Assembly: GCA_002633005.1 (NCBI GenBank)
Contig: NMRA01000409.1
Location: forward strand, 63,983 to 127,982
Length of the DNA stretch: 64,000 bases
Origin: Phoronis australis
Lineage: Eukaryota > Phoronida > Phoronidae
Direction: 5' to 3'
Shown: positions 37,238 through 48,692 of the stretch, one piece after another
How the letters are laid out: every line of letters begins with the position of its first letter
Position numbering within the stretch: position 1 is the first letter of the stretch
Position numbers and translations under genes: made by a program
Notes under the pieces: generated by a model
Told to the model about the DNA's origin: nothing
Databases searched by the model: none
Seen by the model: only the letters and a program-made list of their open reading frames with translations

Positions 37238-37301
37238 CAGTGGCGGATCTAGGATATCACAAGAGGGGGCCCAACATCTTGTCCGGCTGTAAGCATTTGC
37301 G

Positions 37302-37302
37302 N
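37302..37302. other. Single-N contig join
   Basis: The 55 bases before the N (37247-37301) are repeated after it (37303 onward) with one or two differences. This indicates an unmerged overlap. Confidence 0.85.
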
Positions 37303-37564
37303 ATCTAGGATATCACAAGGGGGGCCCAACATCTTGTCCGGCTGTAAGCATTTGCGCAAACCACGATTGTAGATGCGCAAAGCACCGAATAGGGGGAGGT
37401 CGGGAGGGGGGCAAACCATCCCGCCCAGGAAATTTTTCTGCTTTATCCTCTAAAAATCAAGCATTTTCCTTGATTTCTGATGTATCATCCAAGAAAAAAA
37501 GGCAAAAAATAAAGAAAGAAAAATAAAACACGGATAACGTGTCACACAGGAAAAACTGCGAGTT

Positions 37565-37630
37565 CCACAGACTCGAACGCACCACCTGGCTGCTTGGACG
37601 CGCATGCTTTACCACTACACCACCACGATT
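37565..37630 (-). repeat. tRNA-derived Pol III promoter (SINE-like head)
   Basis: On the minus strand, box A TGGTGTAGTGG is at 37622-37612 and box B CGTTCGAGTCT at 37579-37569, about 32 bp apart. This is the counterpart of 7926-7999 inside the same TIR element family. The T-arm does not pair well, so a working tRNA is unlikely. Confidence 0.6.
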
Positions 37631-37948
37631 TCACTAATAAACTAAAACTAAGAGACCTACATGTACTTGTTTATGGTCCACAGCGTTTGCGCGCGAAACA
37701 TACTTCTTTTTGTAATGCTTATTACACGTTTTATATTTTGTGCAATCGGTTCTTAACAAATTTGTTGTATTTAAAATAGTCTTCAAATGCCCAAAAAACC
37801 AAATCCGTTTTTCGTGATGACGGGATTGCTTTGGAAATTGTCTTAAGTTAAGGTTTGACAAAGAGAGAATTAATGAGTTTCTGAGTGATTCACTAAGGCT
37901 TCGATTAAAATTCACATCTTACCAGCAACTTCTGTTCTTTCATCGTCA

Positions 37949-37949
37949 N
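37949..37949. other. Single-N contig join
   Basis: It falls where the left end of the THAP/ballast element copy 1 should be. Similarity to copy 2 begins immediately after it (GGTTGCGTTACCTGAC against GGTTCTTTTACCTAAC), so the left terminal repeat was probably lost in the join. Confidence 0.7.
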
Positions 37950-38915
37950 CGGTTGCGTTACCTGACACCTGACGGCAGACGGAGGTGTTGAAATTATCCA
38001 ACGACGTCATCGGTTTCACACGCAGTCTGTTCAGCAGTTCACAACACGGGTTACTGGTGTCAGCTTATCGCTTGAAGTCATCGTTTAACACTAATAAATC
38101 ATCAAATTTCGATATAAAACCCTTGAAAATACACCGAGTTCTTATAAAAACGTGTTGTTTTATTTCGCTCTTACGGAAACATTGGTACTTGGAAACACCG
38201 TAGCTTACAAAGTTCGACAGGCCAATAAGGTCCGTAGCAGGAGTTTGGGGTCTGTTCGGAGATAATTTCGAAGTATTTTCCGTAAGATACACACAGGAGA
38301 GCTTAGATCTGTGTTGTTTAGACTAGTGATTTTTTGAGTTCTAAACACAAAACGCTTGTTCAGTATCCCGGCCAGTGGCTCGGAAACTGATCAGACATCA
38401 CGAAAATAAACCAGCCAAAGTTCAGTGGAAACTAAACTTCCAGTCAAGAAAATACTATACTAGTGAGCCAAAGTAATGTGCACGTGATTATAATGGTGAA
38501 TTAGCCACGAAACTGCAAATCTACTTACTCTTCGGGGGCCGCGAATTCAGCTTCCGCTTTGGCCACAGCACCGTCAGGGCAGAAGTTGTACATTAACAAT
38601 CATTATTTGAGTAATGTAAATGTAAATAAAGATTCCCCTAACACCTGGCCGTGGGATGGAAATCGAGTTGTTTTACCACAGTTTCTGCCAGCAAACACTA
38701 AATTAGCATGTCCCGTCAATTAGTTTTATTGCACATAAAGCCGGTAACGCAGTGATTTATTCATTGCTGGCTTCTCAAATCATTTGCACTCACGAACACT
38801 CCAAAGGCATTACAAATTGCTTCTAATGAGACAGACTTTGTTTCACTTTATATAAGTATTGGTTTGGGTGAAAATAATTCATTTTGAAACAGAACGCTCA
38901 GTAATAAACGCCAAC

Positions 38916-39075
38916 ACGGCAGCTTGCAATCCCGACTTAGGACGAGCTAGCTAGCTCATCAGTCCCGATCGTGGATCGTTAAGTTTTACAGGCTATCAAT
39001 TCGAACAGGAATACAGTGATGAAGAAATACTAGAGAGGCGCCGTGTGAACAAGCTCAGACAACGGAACGTATGGA
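38916..39075 (+). pseudogene. P2X7-ballast-like gene remnant (copy 1)
   Basis: It corresponds to the start of the plus-strand ORF at 48693. The initiator reads ACG where an ATG is expected. A frameshift and an in-frame TAG follow within 15 codons. The TSYQFEPEF region is still recognisable as GCTATCAATTCGAACAGG. The deletion at about 39075 removes the whole cysteine cluster, so no zinc-binding domain remains. Confidence 0.6.
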
Positions 39076-39290
39076 GTTATTTGGTAAGCTGGCATTAGTT
39101 CGTCAGGCACTGTCGACGTTTGCAGGCCACAGACACGGAGATGTTTCACGGCCTCAGCGTACATTTCATTCTTCACTACCATGAGCCACTTCCTAAGCAT
39201 TTCGTACTCTCGAGGAAGTAAAAACAATGAAATATCCGCTTTCCTCGCAGCTGCTTAGTTCGGACAAGCGGGAACGATGCACCGCAACAT
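39076..39290 (-). pseudogene. THAP-domain gene remnant (copy 1)
   Basis: On the minus strand from an ATG at 39290 the frame reads MLRCIVPACPN, then a TAA stop, then AAARKADISLFLLPREYEM, then LRKWLMVVKN and LRVCG. This matches the THAP frame of copy 2 (C-x4-C, LPRE for FPRE, the conserved W, and VCG of VCGRH). The final His-Phe is lost, the stop lies at codon 12, and the tail is cut by the deletion. It keeps the start ATG that copy 2 has lost. Confidence 0.7.
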
Positions 39291-39467
39291 AGCGGCATTC
39301 ACTCTACATATCAACCACTGACGTCGCTAGCGTCGTTTCTCACCGTCCTCACAGGTTAACGCGACACCTCTTGGCAAGGTAAGGTCGACCGTATGCGAGG
39401 CGATGTAGATATAGACCGATTATGACGGCAAAAAAGACTAATTAAATCGGGTGGCATTCTCCTTTAA

Positions 39468-40211
39468 ACGAACTAGTCATTTGGGCAACACACAAACGTA
39501 TGAGACACTTGCTTGCTAATCTTATTTTGGTTGTACGTGACTAGATTTGAAAAAGCTTTCTCTCGCTCTTCCTTGAGGTTGCTTTATTTTTTTTATGACG
39601 AGTTAAGAAATAACAAAGTCACTAATTACTTCCCCATTCGATTTAATTACATTGACCGGTATTTATATCAGCCTTTGGAAACAACTATCACGACAGACAT
39701 TTTGCTAAATCAATTTCGCTAATGCAGCTGCAAAATCTGTTGCTCAATGGACTATATATTAAGAACAAACAAAAGGTTTATTTTTTGGTACTGCATGTAA
39801 TTCCGTAGCTAGGTATCATAGTATGTTAAACGTTAGGTATGCCGTAAAAACTTTCGGGGTCTCGTGAATCACGGAATGCAGCCACAGTGGGTGGTATGAA
39901 GTCATTATCATCGACATTTCGCCCTCGTTCCAACTTCCTCCTCGAAATCGGCTTCGTGCAATCCGAAAATACAACCAAATACCTGAGTGTACTGAATCCT
40001 GTCATGTGAGTTTACTAGCCTGATACTCGTCGCTTCAGTGGTGTGTATTAATTTATACGAAATGGAACCTAATTCCGAGTGCAGAACATGCGGACAATGA
40101 GACACTGAAGTAAATGCACTACCGTTACCTAGAGGACATCACCATGGAATTAAATGTAAAAGAGAGTTGTTTTGATAAGGGGACTATTCTGTGCCCATGT
40201 TGGTAGCCCTG
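39468..40211. other. Non-coding stretch, no gene seen
   Basis: ORFs at 39513-39722 and 39908-40105 show no domain. Confidence 0.5.
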
Positions 40212-40322
40212 TTGCGGATTTAAGAGGGGGCAAGGGGGGCATGGCCGCCTTAAGTTAAAATTTTCCCAGATTCCATTTGGTAGTTCGGGGGTGCGAATGT
40301 CTGGAGTTTATAATCCTGGCTA

Positions 40323-40325
<3 letters not shown>
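40212..40325 (+). repeat. Dispersed repeat shared with 62688-62823
   Basis: Shared landmarks in the same orientation: GCGGATTTAAGAGGGGG-like start, CAGATTCCATTTGG, AGTTCGGGGGTGCGAATG, and AATCCTGGCTAATA. It stops at the microsatellite tail of the adjacent LINE. Confidence 0.6.

Positions 40326-40386
<61 letters not shown>
40320..40386. repeat. (TAA)n/(TGATAA)n microsatellite
   Basis: TAATAATAATAATAA followed by TGATAA units. It lies exactly at the 3' end of the minus-strand LINE and is best read as that element's 3' tail. Confidence 0.85.
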
Positions 40387-40871
40387 ACTTTATTTATTAT
40401 TTATAGAGCTGGGATAAAATGCAATAGATATAAAACCTGCTTTAGCTTTTTCATGGTATATACATAGCAGTGACAAAAAGGAGGGACAACTATGACGACC
40501 ACAGGTACATGTAACTAATGAGCTGGTGTCTGAAATTATCATAACGGTCAACCTCCCTTAGACTATTTGGCAAATTGTTCCACTGTTGAATGGTCTGAAT
40601 AAAGAAGGACTTAGAATGAAATGAAGTTCTGGGCTTAGGCAAAACCAATATGTTTGAGGTAAAAAATCTTGTCCTGATTCGGTGGCTATTTCGAACAAGT
40701 ACAAGGTTACGAGATAAATACGTTGATACATTATTGTGAAAACACTTGTACATCATACACAGACGCCTAAATATAAGATATTTGTCAATAGGGAGCCACC
40801 TCAATCTATCAAACATATGAGTTGATGGAGGGTCAAAAGGTACACCTAGAACAAGTCTGGCCGCCTCCCCT
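40387..40871 (-). mobile_element. CR1/L2-like LINE, C-terminal end and 3' tail
   Basis: On the minus strand the frame reads GEAARLVLGVPFDPPSTHMF, then DRLRWLPIDKYLIFRRLCMM, YKCFHN, STYLSRN and WNNLPNSLREVDRYDNFRHQ, ending in a stop at 40490. This is the typical end of a non-LTR retrotransposon polyprotein: A-A-R-x-I/V-L-G, L-x-W-L-P-I, Y-L, W-N-x-L-P, L-R. A short 3' UTR with AATAAA and the microsatellite tail follows. The upstream part is absent beyond the single N at 40872, so the insertion is 5'-truncated or broken by the contig join. Confidence 0.8.
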
Positions 40872-40872
40872 N
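40872..40872. other. Single-N contig join
   Basis: LINE similarity stops at this N. The sequence to its right does not continue the LINE frame. Confidence 0.8.
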
Positions 40873-41120
40873 TGGATTCGACCCTGCAGTCAACCAGCCT
40901 TAATTGGAATGTCAAGCATGACGTCGTTTTTGGACTCAGAGTGACGGCATGTCTATTCTTAGTTCCGGGTCCAAATTGCGTCATTTACTGCCATGACACG
41001 TCATCACTAAACATCCGAACTGCTAAGTTACTCGACCTCTACGACCAATCTTGAGCCGATGTAATGTATCGGAGCCGTCTGGTGTGGTATACCTATACTA
41101 GAATAGTACCCGAACATAGA

Positions 41121-41172
41121 CATTGGTCATAGAAATGACGTTGAGTAAATTAGCAACGAAGGCTTGCCCTCC
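41121..41172 (+). repeat. Repeat pair member (inverted relative at 45163-45223)
   Basis: ATTGGTCATAGAAATGACG, then TTGAGTAAATTAGCAACGAAGG, matches the reverse complement of 45163-45223 (ATTGGAAATAGAAATGACG, then TCGAGTAACATAGCAACGAAGG). Function unknown. Confidence 0.5.
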
Positions 41173-41689
41173 AAACAATTGCAAGGGTACAGATAGGTAA
41201 CCTCGTCACAATAGCTTTGTTATATTTTTAATTACAGCCATGTTCATCTTCGCTAGGTAATAGCAAGACTTTGATAATATCACTATCCCAGTACCTTCTC
41301 ACTTAACATTTCAAATAATGCAGTCCTTACAGTCAGGAACTTGACTGTATGTTGCGCTAGCACGTAGCCGACCGTACAGCGCTCTGGAGGCTGGAACGAA
41401 TACATGAGCCAATTCACCTGGTTTCCAATGCGCGTGGACGGGAGAGCAAGGTCGATTAAACCGATATGTTTCAAATGACATGGACTGGATTGTTAAATGG
41501 TTTCAGTTATGCAATAACTAACATTTTCAGGATTCTCAAAAATCTACTTTTCTTTCTGAGAACCTGTAATGCTCAATTTTGGAACGCATTGTAAGAGCTA
41601 CATGTCGATATAAATCCGGGTACTTTGCAAGACCGGTGATCAGTCGTCATAGGTGGCGCGACCGTTTCGTCCAAATATCGGTTAACGTC

Positions 41690-41810
41690 TAGAACTGTCA
41701 CGCAACGTGTCGTGGAAATCGACGACATTTCTGGAGTGCGCTCAAAAATAGTTCGGCAAAGGTACAATTTACGAGAAAGGAGAACAAAAGTTCTTAACAG
41801 CACAGTATTG
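41690..41810 (+). repeat. Decayed coding-like repeat with RQRYNLRE motif (copy 2)
   Basis: Relative of 26673-26850 on the other strand. The frame reads DDISGVRSKIVRQRYNLRERR, then TKVL. It lies just beyond the 3' side of the LINE remnant but runs opposite to it. Confidence 0.45.
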
Positions 41811-41929
41811 ACTCCCTTATCTGGAAATGTCACGTCAATTGAAGGAATAATACTTCCGAGCATTTGGCGGCAACTGGATACTTTCCCAAGCAAGTGTTTG
41901 TGTAAATTATTTACATCTCATTCATGTAG

Positions 41930-44790
41930 TGTACCAAAGAATACATCCGTCGACGAGTCAAGAAAAAGTCCATTGTGAGTGTTTGAAAATAACCTTTGAG
42001 TTATTAGATAACACGTTGCAATCCCAGATAAAATGAGATATATTCTCTGTTTGTTTTTTACAAAATGTGCAAAGAACTGACTCTTGGACACCACCTTTGA
42101 CCAGAAAGTCGTTTGTGGCGACAATGCGATGACGGAAATTTATCTGAAACCACTTTAATCTCGAATCATCAGTAAAATTATGGCAGCAATCATTATCATC
42201 ATTCCACCATTCAGAGGAATCAAGAACGTCATATGGTCATTCCCGCCTTAGCTCATGTGTTGAGTTCTTTATAAATGCCTTACGAAGACATTAGAAGATC
42301 AATTAATTTGAAATATAAACCTTTATTCGCAACATTTTGCTGATGTCTTTTGGAAATTAGGAAGGCTTACATGAAACTCCATATCTTTGGAATCTTTGTT
42401 AGAATGAAACATTGCGCGCTTAAGTTCATAAAAATCGTAAATGGCGGAGAGAAGCCTTACCTACTACATAATGATGCGTAAGACTATGAATAGGTGCGTC
42501 AGAGTCACGCCAAACATAAATATTAGTAATACCTCCATAGACCATCACTTATGAAATGTTTTTGCCGCATTAACAGTTACGTTGATGTTATTATATTGTA
42601 CCTGTTTGGCTGATATTGAATTCATTTTTTTCATCCTGGTCAGTGTTATGGATCGGCAAAATAAACAAACACTTCAGACCAAAACAATTTGCCATTTTCT
42701 GTAAAACTGTATCGCAAAAAGCACCTCCCAAATGTACAAAGCTAAAGCTACACAACACACGGTGTTGCAGTAGCTATTCTTTCCAAAAACATCATTGGTT
42801 GAGCTAAATGTACGTCTGTGGAACCTAGACAGCTTACGACATTTTATAGAATATCCAATGTAAATAGTTTTACAAATCGGAAACACATTAGTCCAAGACG
42901 TTAAATTGATAGTCAGGATGACAATGACAAAACAAGGGGCAAATGAACTAGCCTACGTAGCAAGAGAGAGTTAAATACAGTAATTCTGCAAAGAGGCGTT
43001 CACGATTTTATAGCCCTTGTCATTATTTCTCTTTAAATTCCAATTATATTTTCGTAATACGTGTAGATTAGTTCGACAATGTCAAATAGATAAACGCTTA
43101 AGTCAATTCCCAAAAGGGGGAAGCATGACATCGGAGAAGAAAGAAAGTTCAATATCTGAGCATAGACGAGGATTACTAAGCTCGTTTGCACCAATCTACA
43201 CAAAATGCGTCTTCCATATATTTATGGAATTAGTCTAGAGGATCACGTGACTTATTTAATCTGTGTAATTGGCACAACGGCAATTTTAAGGAGAAACATA
43301 CTGTGCCAACATACACAGGTTTTGGTCTAAACAAAATGCAAAGACGAGAGATAAAAAGGCAAACCAAAAAACACAATTCAACATCTAATGCAGTACATCT
43401 CCGTTTTGCTGCATGGACTAGAATCTTGGCCACATTGATTATGACATTAATATATTGTGAACTCTTCAAGCAACCAAAAGCATGTGGTACGTCTGCTAAA
43501 GCAACCGGAATGCTAAATTTACATGGAAGGTCCACATACACAAAGGGCGTACTATCAAGAGATCTTTTTCAAAGACTAATTTGAGCCATCGAAGCAGAAA
43601 AACATGCAATCTGCATATTGGAAGCGTTGAGTTCTCTGTTACCAATTTTGACACCCTTAATAATGTTGTTATTCCTAAACATGATAAACATGATTTTTGC
43701 ACACAAAGTGAATAAATATCACTGGGTCACCTTGACGACATCCTCGGCTAAATGGAACATATTCGGAGATGAATCCGTGTTGATTCACACTAAGGCTAGC
43801 TAGCTTCATTGTTCAACAAACAGGCCAACTGAATTAGACAGTGTCCTAAATTGAAAAAAAAACTACAAAGTCGTAAATGAAGTTTCAGGTTACAGAATCA
43901 AAATCTCTTTCAGAGTCAACCAACATCAACAGAGCTGTGACGTCATGACTGTCCGCGCAATGCATGAGATCGAAATTGGTCCTGCTGTTTTCGCGAATTA
44001 ATCTCTGAATATTAAAACCTGTTTGAACTTTGCTACAACAATTTTGATGCGGCGAGCAATACAGCGCGATAATCTTTTGCAAGAAAATATGTCTCCATTT
44101 CCCCAGTCATTCTCTAAGTTTATTCCTCTTAGCAATAAGAGCAACAACACCTGGGTTTTAGCTGGCCGGAAGGGACCCGAGTCGAAAGCTATCATTAAGG
44201 AGGACTGACGTCATCCAAACATAAATAATTCAACTGAGAATCCATCAGGCCCTGGCGCTTTTTCATTTGTTATGTTTTAGAACTCATTCTGTTTCAAAAA
44301 TGTCATGGGGTCCTTCAGACTATCGCTTGCAGTGCCTGTTAATTCGTTCATACGTTTTCGATTTTTAAGACGGGTGTTAGGGTCAACACCATTCAAACAG
44401 TTGTCTCTGGACTTCTACAGATCTTCATAGAGATCCGTAACAGTTAAAAGCTCAGCTTTAGGTCAGTTACGACTCCATTATCCGAGGAAATTAATTTTGA
44501 TATATTTTGCTGACGTAATTTCTCTTTTTCCAAGCTGAAAAGTATTTGTTATGTCTTTTATGTCTTTTGCCTTGTTCTGCCCATTTGGCTCTTGACCTAT
44601 GGAATTGTTCTGGCATTAGGGTTTATCGATATTCTTCTAGTTCTCTGTTTGTATCGTCCAATAGTTGGTCGATGTCTAATAGCAAATCAAATTCAGTCAG
44701 TAGGAGCAAGCGTTCGATTTTATTTTTTAAAGTTTTTATTCCTTCTTTGATTGCCGACTTCTTCTTTTGAAAAAATGTATTTTTATCTAA
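41930..44790 (-). pseudogene. Decayed L1/Tx1-like LINE ORF2 (reverse transcriptase to C-terminus)
   Basis: Read on the minus strand, conserved blocks appear in order across several frames with stops between them. RSRAKWAEQGKR...KYFSAWKKRNY (44600-44500) is the linker before RT. KAPGPDGF is at 44262-44238. SRCIARRIKIVV follows near 44080. RLIRENSRTNFDLMH and ALLMLVDSERDFDSV (44030-43880) carry the first catalytic region. RGCRQGDP follows near 43735. QYADC near 43610 stands where YADD is expected. LKWFQINFRHRIVATNDFLV and CTFCKKQTENISHFIWDC (42165-42018) are the C-terminal zinc motif. The spacing fits a full-length RT-to-C-terminus region. The endonuclease is missing, so the copy is 5'-truncated. 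Dead, with many frameshifts and a mutated active site. Confidence 0.8.
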
Positions 44791-45162
44791 TACAAAAAAC
44801 AAGAAATCGTTTGTAACAAATTAGGCCTTCTTCGATTTCATTACACTGATATTTTCTCGGATATGAGAAATGACAGCAGGTTCTGAGATGACCTCGAATT
44901 TTACACGTTGAACTAGGTTATCGTTACTTTCAGGTTTAAAATACTATAAAGAATACGTATAACACCGTTTGTTTGGTTGGCTAGTGTTACGCTGTGCATT
45001 AATGCATTAATCTAAGCATCATATAAGCAGTATATGTACGACAAAAAGTACACAATCTGAATGACGAGTTTTAAACCATTTAACACCGTCCCAGTGTACA
45101 CAGAGACTGGGTTGCCGTCACAAAACAGACATCAGCAGTTCATTGTGATGCAGTCCCCTTTG
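44791..45162. other. Non-coding stretch, no gene seen
   Basis: Upstream of the LINE remnant. I could not find endonuclease motifs on the minus strand here. Confidence 0.45.
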
Positions 45163-45223
45163 GGGAGGAACCTGCCTTCGTTGCTATGTTACTCGACGTC
45201 ATTTCTATTTCCAATCATGAGCC
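45163..45223 (-). repeat. Repeat pair member (inverted relative at 41121-41172)
   Basis: Its reverse complement matches 41121-41172. The two copies lie outside the LINE remnant on either side, in opposite orientation. Confidence 0.5.
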
Positions 45224-47139
45224 AGAATAGACCTGAGCCGTCTAGTCTCTAGGTATTTGCCTTTAACGTAGATCGTGAATGTACGAAGCCTTAAATCCCT
45301 AGAAACTTTCTTGTTCGTTTTGATGCCGAGAAAACGCACGAATTGGCTCTGTCGTTAATACATGTCCCCCAGTCTCGCCAAGAGCAACGGACGTTCTTCC
45401 CGGTGAATCTTATTGGCTAATTAATAATAGATCACTGGTGAGGCTAACTTCCGATGTCACAAGGCTTGCAATAACTGCTTACGTCACTGCTTTTCCGTTC
45501 GTAGGCAAGAGAAAGTCTCTACCACTCACACTTTTATCATAAGAGGTTTATAGGAGAACAGAACGTTACCAGTTAAAGAAACTCTCTGGGAGAGATGACG
45601 GTACCACTTTTAGGCAATCCATCTGAGTTGCGTATTCCACGAAAATCTACAGGTTTTTCAACCTAATTAGACGACAAAAATGAGGATTCCTTCTTCATTA
45701 GCGACTATAGAGTTTACCATCACGATACCTGACAGTCACCTGTCAACAACCAGTAATTACGATTAAACTACATGCATTAATTACCGCTACCTCAGAAGTC
45801 GAAGAGCACTTCGGCGATGACCGTAAACGAGCATTTGACCGCCTACTGGGCGCTGCAAACGACACACAGATAGATAAAGGGTATTTTTAATTGATTTTGC
45901 GTAACAAAATTCCCGTCACCTAACTTGCCTTCACGATAAATGTAACCGTGTCTCCACAACTGCAGTGGTAAGTTAACACACTGGTTCTAAAAAGAAAACC
46001 AACATGAATAGTCGACAATTGGCGATGACATTCTCTGTAATGAAAGCCTCATGAGTTTCCATATTTTGCGACACTTGGTGAACTCGTAATCATATTTTAT
46101 TAAAAACGAGGCTAACTTGTCGGCCTACGTACAGAATCAAAGTGTGTGAATACTGCAAAAGTTACGCCATGCTTTCTTGCAATTTCAGTACATGACATAC
46201 TTGTTCAGAATTTCAGTTCGCTCTTACGGGCATGAAACTGTAAAAAATTAAGGTTATCAAAGCAAACCTTGGCAATCTCACTAACAAATGGACTTCCGTC
46301 ATTAGTTCTATTGATCATGCGAACGCACAGCGTTAGTGAACAAGTTTGCAAAAGGCAATTACTTCAGTTGAGTATTTACAGGAAATGGTCCCTCGCTTCC
46401 AGTTACATTTTAGTTTAAGTTGCTTCATACAAAGCGTGCGGGAAGTCAAAAACGGAAGCGAGAGGTGACATATCCTCAAAAGCGCCATTTACGTACGAAA
46501 TATGCCACCTTATTCAGTGGGATTAATGCGGTAAGGAATCGATTTAATGGCTGGACTCCTGAGCTACTCAAGCAGACCTCTAACTCTAACGGCAGCACTA
46601 GATTTTGCAAACAAGGATATCTCTAATTATGTTCACGATAAATGCAAAGGTATAGTCTTAGAAGCAGAGATGGTGAGTGCTGGAGAGGCAACACACAACG
46701 CTTTCAGCCGCTACAAAGCGCATTCTCTGTGCTTAAAAAGTCCTTGTAGCACACGTTTTAACCTTTATTAAAAGGTTAGAAGACGTTATAAGGAACCAAG
46801 CAGTACCTATCCCATAACGAATACAGAACTCGTAATCGATGAAAGTTCAATTGACCATGCCAACCAGGATTCCGACAGAAGAACACATTTCAAACTAACT
46901 CATTCAGGAACCCAGGATCAAGAACTCCTACTGTACGACTGTAACAGTGCCTGTTACCACTCTGCAAACCGGGATAAAATAAATGACAGCGGACCTTAAA
47001 TTTAATTACACCACAACAGGGACAATCTGCATTGAAACTGTTGACAAAATAGAGCAAATGAGTTTTGACCGAAATTATTTTCCCGGACTCGGACCAGCAG
47101 CCGATGACCCGGTGCAGACCAAAACCAGCACTAGCGAAA
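45224..47139. other. Non-coding stretch, no gene seen
   Basis: ORFs at 46420-46771 (plus) and 46890-47150 (minus) have no domain. Confidence 0.5.
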
Positions 47140-47189
47140 GGCGATGACATCCACCCGTTTCAAATGCCGTAACACCATTCAAGAGTCTA
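47140..47189 (+). repeat. Left arm of ~50-bp inverted repeat flanking the THAP/ballast element
   Basis: AACACCATTCAAGAGTCTA and the preceding CACCCGTTTCAAATGC are the reverse complement of 50050-50100 (TAGACTCTTGAATGGTGTT, then GCGTTTGGAACGGGTG). With the insertions removed, the two arms meet at TTAA. Confidence 0.75.
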
Positions 47190-47285
47190 TTGAAGGAGAA
47201 TTCCACCCAAAAAACCACTCGATAACAGCAAGGACGGTTCTTTTACCTAACAAAAGATGGTAGACGGAAGTGTTGAAATTAACCA

Positions 47286-47486
47286 ATGACGTCAGAGGTT
47301 CGAACGCAGTCTGTTCAGCAATTCACAACACACTTACTGGAGTCAGCGTATCGGTTGAATGCATCGTTTTACACCAAAAAATCAACAAAAGTCGATGTAA
47401 AACCCTTACAAATACATCGAGTTAGTGAACAAATGTGCTGTTTTTTTTCGCTGTTACGGATTTATAGGTATTGGAACGTACCGTAG
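47286..47486 (+). other. Element 5' region with frame conserved between copies
   Basis: Frames at 47286-47486 and 37985-38203 are similar without frameshifts (LESAYRLNASFYTKKSTK against LVSAYRLKSSFNTNKSS; KPLQIHRV against KPLKIHRV). This could be a remnant of coding sequence or just well-preserved DNA. No domain recognised. Confidence 0.3.
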
Positions 47487-48692
47487 CCTACAAAGTTCAG
47501 TAGGCCAATTTACCAAGGTCGGTCGCGGACGTTTTGGTCCCTGTTCGGTGATAAATTCGAATTATTCGTCCGTGAAATACAGACAGGGGAACATAGCTGC
47601 GTGCTGTAATTTTGGACCTGCGATTTTTTCAGTTCTAAACACACAAAAACGCTTGTTATTTCAGCCAGTGGCTTGGAACCCGATTAGGCCCGTCGCGGCC
47701 GACCTGAAGACATCACGAGCATAAACTAGCCAAAGTTAGAAACTTGATTTCTAGTCACGAAAAGACTATACTAGTGAGCCAAACAAATAATGTGCACGCG
47801 ATTATTTTGATGAATTAGACGCAAAACTGCAAATCTACTTACTAGTTCGTCCGGGGCCGCGAGGTCAGGTTACCCTTCCACTGCAAAACCGCCAGGGCAA
47901 AAGTTGCACAGTAACAATGATTCGAATAATGTGTATGAATATCTAAATAAAGATTCCCCGAACATCTGAACATAAGATATACAATCGAGATATTGTTTCA
48001 CAACAGCTTTCTGTCAGCAAAAACACTGAATTAGCAAGCGCTCACACGGCCAACATGTGAAGAATTTCTCGCTTACACTGGTGACCGCTCTGATTCCCTA
48101 AGCCCCAGACAACTTTTACGATGCCTATTCAGCACGCCCTTTGTATTGATGTAGATCTGAGCTAATGAAGTGGAAAGGTACATCGCTAGCATTAGTGTCT
48201 CAACAATGGTTGTTGTTAGTAACCCCAATTTGGTTTTCTCTGACATTTGCAGAGTTATAGCCTGCAACTCTGGAGAGTAGTTTTAACTTGGTGCATTATA
48301 AATATTACACAAATGACTTAAAAGGTTAACTTGTGTTTGTCTTCACAAAGGACCACTTCCCAAAAGAACGATAAGTTTCATATTGGTTTTCTTTATTTAA
48401 TTTTTAATGCTTGTGCCCACTTGTTTTTTTTTTTACCGGGAAGGGGTTGATAATTTTTTATCTAAGTTTTAAACTTGAAGTACCAAAACAGTGGTAGATT
48501 TGAAGGACGAGCGGTGAAAATTCCCGCATATCATTAGAAATGCGTGACTTCCTTGTATTAAGCGTATTATTCACGGTATGAATGTGCCCGGTCAATTAGT
48601 TTATTGCATCTTTGTTTTAGTTTTATGTAAGCAGTTGCTTCGGGTGAGAATAATTCATTTTGAAATATAGTGCACAATAATAAACGTCAAGC

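Larger units (their letters stand above)
37238..37889 (-). mobile_element. TIR element containing a tRNA-like Pol III promoter (copy d)
   Basis: This is the reverse-oriented relative of 7508-8164. Its end CAGTGGCGGATCTAGGATAT is at 37238. Similarity continues to GAGTTTCTGAGTGA at about 37889, and the far terminus is missing. A 55-bp piece (37247-37301) is repeated after the single N at 37302, which is probably an assembly duplicate. About 80 bp near 37380-37470 (GGGGGAGGTCGGGAGGGGGG and beyond) is absent from copy c. Confidence 0.7.
37950..39467. mobile_element. Decayed THAP/P2X7-ballast element, copy 1
   Basis: It aligns along its length with 47230-49680. Shared parts are GTGTTGAAATTA, CAGTCTGTTCAGCA, ACTATACTAGTGAGCCAAA, AAATAAAGATTCCCC, CAAGAGAGGCGCCGTG-like sequence, and the right end TCGGGTGGCATTCTCCTTTAA. 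The right end carries the inverted-repeat sequence of copy 2's left end and is followed by TTAA. The left end is lost at the N at 37949. Relative to copy 2 it lacks about 430 bp between the two genes (junction near 39075) and about 550 bp further left. Confidence 0.75.
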
